A stretch of DNA of 44,670 nt. It comes from an uncultured Mesorhizobium sp. (GTDB taxonomy: Bacteria > Pseudomonadota > Alphaproteobacteria > Rhizobiales > Rhizobiaceae). Position numbers and translations under genes: made by a program. Positions 9,961-17,218 of the stretch are shown here, piece after piece (position 1 is the first letter of the stretch; every line of letters starts with the position of its first letter). The stretch covers positions 1 to 44,670 of the forward strand of contig CALFXR010000226.1 of NCBI GenBank assembly GCA_937958475.1, written 5' to 3'. The notes beneath the pieces are model-generated. The model did not search any database. It was not told the DNA's origin and saw nothing but the letters and a program-made list of their open reading frames with translations.

Positions 9961-11826
9961 TCAGCGCACCTTGCGCTTGCCGAAGGTCGGCTGCACCTCC
10001 GGGATCGGCGGCATCTGCCACGTGCCGGTGATCGGGATGCCGGTGTCGCGGTTGATGACGACGTCGAGCACGGTCGGCACGTTCGAGCGCAGCGCCTCGC
10101 GGTAGGCGTCGCCGAACTGGTCGGGGTGCTCGATGCGGATGCCGCGTCCGCCCATCGCCTCGGCCATCTTGGCGAAGTCGGGGTTCCACAGCTTGCCGGT
10201 GCGCTCGTTGACGAAGCTGGTGCCGAGTTCGCGGCCGTCGTGATAGGCGCGCTGCAGGTCGCGGATGGTGCCGATGGCGTAGTTGTTCTGCAAGACCCAG
10301 ACGGCGGGGAGGTTGTATTCGACGGCGGTGGCGATGGCGTGCGGCGCCATCATGAAGCTGCCGTCGCCGCACAGCGTCACGCAGGGCGAGTTCGGCCGCG
10401 CCAGCCTGGCGCCGAGCACGCCGCAGACGCCAAAACCCATCGCGGCGAAGCCGCCGGCGGTCATGTGCGTTCCCGGCACGCGCGGCTGCCAGTACTGCTC
10501 CGACCAGACCTGGCAGTTGCCGACGTCGTCGACCATGATCGTGTCCGGCGGCGAGATCTTGGCCATGTCGGCCATCATCCGGCGCGGCTCGATCGGCACA
10601 TCGCCGGAGCGCTCGAACGGTTCGCAATAGTTGCGCCAGTCCATGCGCCAGGCCTCGATCTCCTTGTGCCACGGGCTGCCGTAGGCGAGCCGGCTGCCCT
10701 TGGCGCGGGCGATCCGGGTGGCCTGGGCGAGAAAGGCCTTGGCGTCGCCGACCATGCCGATCTCGACGGGATAGTTGCGGCCGATCTCCTCCGGATCGAT
10801 GTCGACCTGGATCAGCCGCGTCGGCGGGATGTTGTAGACGTAGCCGGGAATCCACGAGCCGGTGTGCAGGTCGTTGAAGCGGGCGCCGATGGCGAGGATG
10901 ACGTCGGCGTTGCGCGCGGCTTCCGTCGCCGGGTACTCGCCCCAGACGCCGGCGACGCCGAGGTTGAGGCGGTGGTCGGCGGCCAGGGCGCCCTTGCCCA
11001 TGAAGGAGGTGTAGACCGGGATGTCGAGCTGCTCGGCCAGCGCCTTGAGTTCGTCATAGGCCCGCGCCACGCGGACGCCGCCGCCGGCGAGGATCAGCGG
11101 CCGCTGCGCGCTGGTGAGCAGAGACAGCGCCTTCTCGACGGTCTCGTCGGCGACCGTGGTGCGCCAGTTGAGCGGGTTGCCGTGGACGTTGGGATCGGGC
11201 GTCGAGACCGGCGCGGTGCGCATGTAGAGGTCGTAGGGCATGTCGAAATGGACCGGCCCCGGCCGCCCGGTGCGCATCATGGCGAAGGCGTCGGGCAGGG
11301 CCTTGACCAGGTCCTCGACCTTGCGGATGCGCCAGGACTTCTTCACGATCGGCGTGAACATCGACGACATGTCGCCATGGTAGCGGTAGTCGTCCTGCAG
11401 CGCGCCGGTGTCGAACTGCGTCGTCGGCACCTGGCCGGTGATCAGGAAGAAGGCCGAGCAGTCGTAATAGGCGTTGGCGACCGAGATCATCATGTTCATC
11501 GGTCCCGGCCCGGTCGAGGCGTAGACCGCGAGCGGCTGGCCGGTCAGGCGGAAATAGACGTCGGCCATGAAGCCTGCCGCCTGCTCGATGCGCGGCGAGA
11601 TGTGGCGGATGCGGTCGGTCTGCTTGTAGAGCCCGTCGAGCAGGCCGATGGCACCGTGGCCGGCATAGCCGAGGATGATCGGCACCTTCTCCTTGACCAG
11701 GTATTCCGCGATGATGTCGGTGCCGCGGATCTCGTTGCTCGGCGCCGGGCGGCTCGTCGAGCCGTAGCTCGAATAGGACGATCCGGACTGGCCCCCATAG
11801 CCGGACTGCGAACTGCGCTCGTACAT
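9961..11826 (-). CDS. ThDP-dependent enzyme, acetolactate-synthase-like
   Basis: A 621-residue thiamine-diphosphate enzyme with the three domains of the acetolactate synthase/pyruvate oxidase superfamily. The N-terminal PYR domain has SPRIEQAAGFMADVYFRLTG with the cofactor-activating Glu and TGPGPMNMM. A central Rossmann-like domain follows (about 225-370). The C-terminal PP domain carries GDGSFMM followed about 25 residues later by QNN, the Mg-ThDP binding motif. The first 30 residues are an unusual Ser/Gly/Tyr-rich tail absent from standard family members. The substrate is not evident. With an SDR dehydrogenase upstream and no ilvH-like small subunit, it is more likely a catabolic lyase or decarboxylase than the biosynthetic IlvB. 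The start at 11826 follows GGGAGGAG. Confidence 0.85.
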   Translation of the reverse strand: MYERSSQSGYGGQSGSSYSSYGSTSRPAPSNEIRGTDIIAEYLVKEKVPIILGYAGHGAIGLLDGLYKQTDRIRHISPRIEQAAGFMADVYFRLTGQPLAVYASTGPGPMNMMISVANAYYDCSAFFLITGQVPTTQFDTGALQDDYRYHGDMSSMFTPIVKKSWRIRKVEDLVKALPDAFAMMRTGRPGPVHFDMPYDLYMRTAPVSTPDPNVHGNPLNWRTTVADETVEKALSLLTSAQRPLILAGGGVRVARAYDELKALAEQLDIPVYTSFMGKGALAADHRLNLGVAGVWGEYPATEAARNADVILAIGARFNDLHTGSWIPGYVYNIPPTRLIQVDIDPEEIGRNYPVEIGMVGDAKAFLAQATRIARAKGSRLAYGSPWHKEIEAWRMDWRNYCEPFERSGDVPIEPRRMMADMAKISPPDTIMVDDVGNCQVWSEQYWQPRVPGTHMTAGGFAAMGFGVCGVLGARLARPNSPCVTLCGDGSFMMAPHAIATAVEYNLPAVWVLQNNYAIGTIRDLQRAYHDGRELGTSFVNERTGKLWNPDFAKMAEAMGGRGIRIEHPDQFGDAYREALRSNVPTVLDVVINRDTGIPITGTWQMPPIPEVQPTFGKRKVR

Positions 11827-11877
11827 TTCAGTGCTCCTCCCAACGGCCCGGTCGCGCCCCCTGGCGGCCGGGCCCGA

Positions 11878-12618
11878 TCAATAGGTGGCTCGGCCGCCGG
11901 ACACGTCGAACACCGCGCCGGTGGAGAACGAGCACTCGCGGCTCGCCAGCCACAGGACCAGCGCCGCGACCTCGTCGACCCGGCCGAACCGGCCCATCGG
12001 TATCTTCGACAGCATGTAGGAGATGTGCTCCTCGCTCATCTGGTCGAAGATCGCCGTCTTCACCGCCGCCGGGGTCACGCAGTTGACCGTGATCGGGTGC
12101 CTGGACAGTTCCTTGCCGAGCGACTTGGTGAGGCCGATTACCGCCGCCTTCGAGGCGCTGTAGGCCGAGGCGTTGGGATTGCCCTCCTTGCCGGCGATCG
12201 AGGCGATGTTGACGATGCGCCCGTAGCCGCCGGAAATCATCGCCGGCGCGACGGCCCGGTTGCAGTAGAACAGGCCGTGGACGTTGATGTCGAAGACGCG
12301 GTGCCAGTCCTCCGTCGAATAGTCGCAGACGGTGCGGTTCGGGCCCGAGATGCCGGCGCTGCACACCAGGATGTCGATGCCGCCGAAGGCGTCGAGCGTC
12401 GCCCGCGCGGCGGCGTCGACGGCCGCGGCGTCGGTGAGGTCGAGGGCGATGCCGTCGATGCCGGGGCGGCGCGCCGCATCGATCGCCGCCGCGTCGCGGT
12501 CCCAGATCATCACCCTGGCGCCTTCCTCGGCCAGCCGCGTCGTCACCGCCAATCCGATGCCCGCCGCACCGCCGGTGACGACCGCCCGCTGTCCCTCGAA
12601 CCTGCCGGAATTCTGCAT
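11878..12618 (-). CDS. Short-chain dehydrogenase/reductase (SDR)
   Basis: A 246-residue classical SDR. TGGAAGIG near the N-terminus is the glycine-rich dinucleotide site, CSAG corresponds to the NNAG motif, the catalytic Ser lies in NIASIAG, and YSASK carries the Tyr and Lys. The C-terminus ends in a substrate-loop region and GAVFDVSGGRATY. The Asp-containing stretch IWDRD after the second strand suggests NAD rather than NADP. The substrate is unknown; sugar or hydroxyacid oxidation is plausible beside a ThDP lyase. The ATG at 12618 follows GGGAGGAG. It is the first gene of an apparent three-gene operon, with gaps of 51 and 26 nt to the next genes. Confidence 0.9.
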   Translation of the reverse strand: MQNSGRFEGQRAVVTGGAAGIGLAVTTRLAEEGARVMIWDRDAAAIDAARRPGIDGIALDLTDAAAVDAAARATLDAFGGIDILVCSAGISGPNRTVCDYSTEDWHRVFDINVHGLFYCNRAVAPAMISGGYGRIVNIASIAGKEGNPNASAYSASKAAVIGLTKSLGKELSRHPITVNCVTPAAVKTAIFDQMSEEHISYMLSKIPMGRFGRVDEVAALVLWLASRECSFSTGAVFDVSGGRATY

Positions 12619-12744
12619 GATGGCACCACTCCTCCCGCACAATTGGACGTGCACAATGCGCCGAGTATGTCGCGGACGCGGGCCGGCGATGTTGCCAACG
12701 GTCTGAAAATCGCCAGGAGAGGCGCCGTGGAGGGGAGGCGCGGC

Positions 12745-13221
12745 CTATTTGGTCCTCTTCAGCTGCACCTGCGCGGCCTCGGTCTTCTGGCCGGTCGTGG
12801 ACGAGGAGCGCATCTCCATCGCCGCGGAGGCCGGCGACGACAGCTGGAAGAAGAAGGCACCGCCCGAATCCTGCCCGTCGAGGCGCAGGCCGCTGCCGCC
12901 CAGCCTGCCCGACGAGGTGCGGGGGTTCGCCACCGACATCTCCAGGCCGGCGATGGTCCCCGGGCCGGTCTTCGTCACCTGTGTCTTGAAGCCCCGCGAT
13001 CCCTCGGGTGCGGCGCAGCGGCCGGAGATGACGATCACCTCGGCTTTCGGCGACGTGATGCCGAGCCGGCAGGTCAGGCGTCCCGAGCCCTCGCTGCCGC
13101 CCGTCTGGGAATAGGTGCCCTTGCCCGTCCACTCGCCGACATAGTCGGCCAGCTCGACGGCGAGAGCCTGCTGGGAAACGAGCAGCAGGACGGGCAGGAG
13201 GGCGGATGCGACGCGTGTCAT
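12745..13221 (-). CDS. Small secreted protein, function unknown
   Basis: A 158-residue protein that starts with a clear Sec signal peptide (MTRVASALLPVLLLVSQQALA) and continues with VELADYVGEWTGKGTYSQ, a beginning reminiscent of small lipocalin-like or beta-barrel periplasmic domains. Two cysteines (in LTCRLG and GRCAAPEG) could form a disulfide. I do not recognise a family. Its ATG overlaps the stop of the exporter gene by 4 nt (13218-13221), so the two are translationally coupled and probably act together at the envelope. Confidence 0.78.
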   Translation of the reverse strand: MTRVASALLPVLLLVSQQALAVELADYVGEWTGKGTYSQTGGSEGSGRLTCRLGITSPKAEVIVISGRCAAPEGSRGFKTQVTKTGPGTIAGLEMSVANPRTSSGRLGGSGLRLDGQDSGGAFFFQLSSPASAAMEMRSSSTTGQKTEAAQVQLKRTK

Positions 13222-15416
13222 TCTTTGCGGCCTCGGCGATGGAACGGTTCGATGAAGGCTGGCAGCAGGAACAGCGAGGACGCCATGGCCAGGACCAGGG
13301 CCGCGGAGACGAGCTGCCCGAACGTGGCGACCGCGGGCAGGGTGCTCACCTGCGTCACCGACAGCCCGACGACCAGCAGGATCGTCGTCGCCGCGACGGG
13401 CGCGGCGATCTCGCCGACGGCCTGGCGAAGCCGGGACGACGGATCCGCCGGCGATCCCTGCTGGTAGCGGCTCAGCAAATGGATGGAATTGTCGACGGCG
13501 ATGCCGAAGGCGATCGTCAGTGCCACCGCGGCGGTCATCGTCAGCGGCTCGGACGACAGATAGAGCACGGCCTCGACGCCGAGGATCGGGATCAGGTTCG
13601 GCACCAGAGACAGCAGGCCGAGGCGCAGCGAGCCGGTGGCGTAGACGAGGATGAGGACCACGAGCAGCAGGGCGACGAGGAAGCCGAGCTGGAGGTCCTT
13701 GATCATGGCCGGCACCTCGCGCGCCGAAAGCAGGGGGATGCCGACGATCTCGAACGTCCCCGGAAGTCCCGCCGCCTGGATGCGCTCGACGATCTTCCCG
13801 CATTCGCGCTCGATCTCTTCCGACGGCAGCGTCGGATCGAGCGGGATGGGAAGCAGATAGCGCAGCCCGTCGGCCGCGACGAAGCGCTTCAGCAGCGCCG
13901 GATCCTCGGCGGCGAGGCGATCGAGCTGCTCGGCGTTGAGGAACGGGACGCCGCCGGCGGCGCCGAATCGTTCGGCGAACAGCGCCGCGCCGATGCGCTC
14001 GAACACCGCGACGTCGGCGGGCGAGAGACCCTTCACCCCGTCGGTGTCGGGGACGATCAGGTAGACGTAGGCGCTGCCGAGTCCCTTGGCGCTGATCCGT
14101 TCCTGCAATTTCGCCAGGTCGCCGTCGCTGCGCAGGTGCTCCGACAGCTGGAAGCCGACCGGCAGCCGGCTGTGCGCATAGGCGAGGGCGAGAAACGCGG
14201 CGATCGACAGGAGGAGCACGGTGCGGCCGAAGCCGAGGAGGCCCGTGGCGCCGCGCGCGACCAGCGCGAAGGCGGCGCCGTCGGGAAGCCGCGCCTCGTG
14301 CGTTCCCCGCTCGAGCGCGACGAGCAGCAGCGGAAAGCAGAGCAGGGCGGCCGAGAACTGCAGGATCAGGCCGAAGAAGCCGCCGACGGCGAAGGCGTTC
14401 AGCGTGGCGCTGCCGGCGGCGCCGACGCCGAGGCAGGAGACTGCGGTGGTCAGGCTGGTGAGGAAGCACGCCGGGCCGGTCTCGGCCATGGTCCGCCGCG
14501 CCGCGTCGGCGACGTCCGCGCTCTGCGGCCGCACGCGCAGGAAGGTGAAGTAGAGATGCACCGAATCGGCAAAGCCGACGACGATGATGAGGGTCGGGAT
14601 GATCGCCGTCACCGGGTCGATGGCGACGCCGGCGATCGCGGCGAAGCCGAAGAACCAGATCGCCCCGGTGACCGGCGGCACGGCGCAGATCAGCGCGCCG
14701 CGCCAGGAGCGGAAGATCAGCAGCGCGATGAGGACGCAGAGCAGCGTCGACGCTCCCGCCAGCAGACGCTGGTCGCGACGCAGCCCCTCCTCGATGGTGC
14801 GGTGGATCTCCTTCATGCCGGCGAACGAGACCGAGAGCGCCGGCGCATGGCGCGCCGCGGCATCCTCGATCTCCTTGCGCCCTTCGTCGTCGAGGCCGGT
14901 GTTCAGCGTGTCGCCGTCCTGCGCGACGGCGAGCACGACCAGCGTCGTCGTCAGGTCCTTCGACAGGAGGTCGGCGGCGAGGAACTGGCCCGCGAGCAGG
15001 TTGCCGAGCCTTTCGCCGGGCGGCAGCGCGCTCGCCTCCGGCGAGGCGAGGTAGGGCACGGTCGAGCCGTTGGTCGGCAGCGAGAAGATGCTGACGGCGG
15101 CCTCGACCCCGGTCGCGAGCTGCATTTCGGCGACGAGTTCGGCGAGCGCGTCGAACGTCGCCGGATCGCCGAACCCGGCCGATTCGACGACGATCACCTC
15201 GTCGGTGGAGAAGGGATGGAAATCCTTCTCCATGCGCTCGAGGTCGCGATAGCCGGGCGTGTCGACCCTGAGCAGGTCGGTGACGTCGCCGTTGAAGACG
15301 AGACCGCCGGGGATCGAGGCCAGCGCGACGGCCGTCAGCGCGACGGCCAGGATGGCGAAGAGCCTCGCCCGGTCGACGATCGCGCTGCCGAGCCTGCCGA
15401 TGCCGAACTGCTTCAT
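13218..15416 (-). CDS. MMPL/RND-superfamily exporter
   Basis: A 732-residue inner-membrane protein with the duplicated RND layout. One transmembrane helix at the N-terminus is followed by a periplasmic domain (about 35-210) and a block of helices (about 215-365, with LLCVLIALLIFRSWRGALI and FADSVHLYFTFL). The second half repeats this: helix (about 390), periplasmic domain (about 410-560), final helices (about 565-725, with GIAVDNSIHLLSRY). The polar Asp residues in FADSVH and AVDNSIH sit where proton-relay residues occur in MMPL transporters. Length and absence of a periplasmic adaptor gene fit the MMPL or hopanoid-type HpnN exporters more than drug-efflux RND pumps. The substrate is unknown; a lipid is the best guess. 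Confidence 0.87.
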   Translation of the reverse strand: MKQFGIGRLGSAIVDRARLFAILAVALTAVALASIPGGLVFNGDVTDLLRVDTPGYRDLERMEKDFHPFSTDEVIVVESAGFGDPATFDALAELVAEMQLATGVEAAVSIFSLPTNGSTVPYLASPEASALPPGERLGNLLAGQFLAADLLSKDLTTTLVVLAVAQDGDTLNTGLDDEGRKEIEDAAARHAPALSVSFAGMKEIHRTIEEGLRRDQRLLAGASTLLCVLIALLIFRSWRGALICAVPPVTGAIWFFGFAAIAGVAIDPVTAIIPTLIIVVGFADSVHLYFTFLRVRPQSADVADAARRTMAETGPACFLTSLTTAVSCLGVGAAGSATLNAFAVGGFFGLILQFSAALLCFPLLLVALERGTHEARLPDGAAFALVARGATGLLGFGRTVLLLSIAAFLALAYAHSRLPVGFQLSEHLRSDGDLAKLQERISAKGLGSAYVYLIVPDTDGVKGLSPADVAVFERIGAALFAERFGAAGGVPFLNAEQLDRLAAEDPALLKRFVAADGLRYLLPIPLDPTLPSEEIERECGKIVERIQAAGLPGTFEIVGIPLLSAREVPAMIKDLQLGFLVALLLVVLILVYATGSLRLGLLSLVPNLIPILGVEAVLYLSSEPLTMTAAVALTIAFGIAVDNSIHLLSRYQQGSPADPSSRLRQAVGEIAAPVAATTILLVVGLSVTQVSTLPAVATFGQLVSAALVLAMASSLFLLPAFIEPFHRRGRKE

Positions 15417-15684
15417 CGATCGCGACCGAAACCTCTACGTCTGCCCCTCAACGACGCTGCCGGCCGGCTTCGTCGACAATGTCGGTGACGATACCATTAA
15501 GCTACGGCGCGCGGGTTTCAAACGTTCCCCGGCCGGGCGCGGCAAACCGCCGTAGAACGCATGTTCGCAGGCGGGCGCGGCGGGCGGGCCGTGCCGTCCT
15601 GTTGCGGGAGATCAATACTTTCGCCGCGCGCGCGGATATCCTGCGTCCGGGAAGGCGGTGAACGCGCCGCGAGGGGATCTCTTT

Positions 15685-15694
15685 GGGGGGGGGG
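15685..15694 (+). repeat. G10 homopolymer at a ribosome binding site
   Basis: Ten consecutive G residues lie 3 nt before the ATG at 15698 and form the core of its ribosome binding site. Slippage here would change the spacing or strength of the site, and would also shift the frame if the TTG at 15683 were used. This is a candidate contingency tract. Confidence 0.7.
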
Positions 15695-15697
15695 CGA

Positions 15698-16435
15698 ATG
15701 ATGGGAAGAGCAGCAGGGCTCGTGTTCGCCGTGGTCGGCTTCGTCCTCGTCCACGTCGTCTTCGCCTACATGGTGTTCTGGATGGCGGGACTGATCCCCG
15801 GCCATTCGATCGACGCGCCCGCCGGGGCGTCGCTCTCCGCGGCGCTCGCCATCGACCTCGCTCTCGTCGGGCTGTTCGGCCTCCAGCATTCGGGCATGGC
15901 GAGGACGCTGTTCAAGACCTGGTCGTCGCGCTTCGTCGCGCCCGGGCTGGAGCGCGCCGTCTATGTCTGGGCAGCCGTCGCGGTGCTGTTCTGCGTCGTT
16001 CATTTCTACCAGCCGGTGCCGATCGTCCTGTGGTCCGTCGAGCAGCCGGTCTTCCGCGGCCTGGCCTGGGTGCTGTTCGCCTGCGGCTGGGCGATCGCGG
16101 CCGCATCCTACTGGTCCGTCGGCGTCTTCTATCTCCTCGGCGTCGAGCAGGCACGGGCCTGGTACCGCGGCCGGCCGCAGCCGGCGCAGCCCTTCGTCGA
16201 CGGCTACGCCTATCGATACGTCAGGAACCCGCAGCAGCTGGGGCTGCTGATCGCGTTCTGGAGCACGCCCGACATGACGCTCGGCCACATGGTCTTCGCG
16301 GCGGCGATGACGGCCTGCATCGTCGTCGGCATGTACTACGAGAAGCTCGATCTCGTCGCGGTGCACGGGAAGGCCTATGCCGATTACGCGGCGCGGGTGC
16401 CGGCGGTGATTCCCTGGCGGCTCCGGAAACGCTGA
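15698..16435 (+). CDS. Membrane methyltransferase, MddA/NnrU/ICMT-like
   Basis: A 245-residue integral membrane protein with five or six predicted helices. LFGLQHSGMARTLFKTW, YRYVRNPQQLGLLIAFWSTPDM, the C-terminal YEKLDLVAVHGKAYADYA and VPAVIPW match the layout of the isoprenylcysteine-methyltransferase-like superfamily. They especially recall methanethiol S-methyltransferase (MddA), which makes dimethyl sulfide from methanethiol with S-adenosylmethionine; the RNPQ...G and E-x-D-L motifs would form the SAM pocket. The exact substrate is inference, and an NnrU-type annotation is possible. I chose ATG at 15698, followed by a second ATG at 15701, since it sits right behind the G10 tract; a TTG at 15683 is also in frame. 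It is divergent from the exporter gene, and 281 nt separate their starts. Confidence 0.8.
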   Translation: MMGRAAGLVFAVVGFVLVHVVFAYMVFWMAGLIPGHSIDAPAGASLSAALAIDLALVGLFGLQHSGMARTLFKTWSSRFVAPGLERAVYVWAAVAVLFCVVHFYQPVPIVLWSVEQPVFRGLAWVLFACGWAIAAASYWSVGVFYLLGVEQARAWYRGRPQPAQPFVDGYAYRYVRNPQQLGLLIAFWSTPDMTLGHMVFAAAMTACIVVGMYYEKLDLVAVHGKAYADYAARVPAVIPWRLRKR

Positions 16436-16513
16436 GGCGACCGTTCGGCCGGAACATGCCGCGGCGAGCAGACTGGGTCAGGACCGTTGGCACCGGGCCG
16501 TACAAGGCGGGAA

Positions 16514-16589
<76 letters not shown>

Positions 16590-16725
16590 CGACCGAGGCG
16601 GACGTTTAAGCGCTTCCCGCCCGCCCCGCAAGAATAAACCGCGCGCCGGGCGGCGGCGCCGCGGCCGGCCGGGGTGGCTCGGCGGAAAAGCACCGCAGGG
16701 CTGTCGGAAACCGTCCGCGTCATGC

Positions 16726-16754
16726 TTGACACCGTCATGGCGACCCCTTAATTG
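16726..16754 (+). promoter_or_regulatory. Probable promoter of tRNA-Asp
   Basis: A perfect -35 hexamer TTGACA (16726-16731) is followed after 17 nt by TAATTG (16749-16754), a mediocre -10. The tRNA starts 44 nt further downstream, leaving room for a short 5' leader. Confidence 0.5.
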
Positions 16755-16797
16755 ACCGCCCAACGACGCATCAAGGGCAGCCGCCCGGCGTCGATGC

Positions 16798-16874
16798 GCG
16801 GGTGTAGCTCAGTCGGTTAGAGTGCCGGCCTGTCACGCCGGAGGTCGCGGGTTCGAGCCCCGTCACTCGCGCCA
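16798..16874 (+). tRNA. tRNA-Asp (anticodon GTC)
   Basis: The 77-nt sequence starts GCGGGTGTAGCTCAG and ends CACTCGCGCCA, with the CCA encoded. Acceptor stem GCGGGTG/CACTCGC (one G-T pair), anticodon stem CCGGC/GCCGG and the loop CTGTCAC give anticodon GTC for aspartate. The T-arm carries GTTCGAG. Confidence 0.97.
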
Positions 16875-17218
16875 TTTCCCATTCTCCCTGTCCTTTCGAC
16901 GGTCGCGCCGACAGCGTTCGGCGACTTCGGCGGTTCCCGGTCGGGGTTCCCGTCTTTCGGCCTTCCCCGGATATCCGGTCCGATCTTCCTTCTTCCCGGC
17001 CGGCGTCGCGCGGGATGCCCGTCATGCTGCGTGTGGCCGAGGGGGGTGAGTGTTAGAAACCGCTAAAGTGTTGCATTTCAAACACAAGTTGAGTTTTCCA
17101 CTGTCGTGAGCGTTTGACCGCTAGCGTACTTGGTGGCCGCAGTTCTACTTGATGCCGTGACATAATGGCGCGTGGAATCGAGCGCCACGGGCATCGAGGG
17201 ACGAGGGCAGAATTCCAA
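16875..17218. other. Gene-free stretch upstream of the autotransporter
   Basis: No gene is supported between the tRNA and the autotransporter start. A less GC-rich patch from about 17050 to 17165 should contain the promoter, but I cannot fix convincing -35/-10 boxes. A short imperfect repeat GTGTT...AACAC around 17077-17094 is the only local symmetry seen. Confidence 0.4.
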
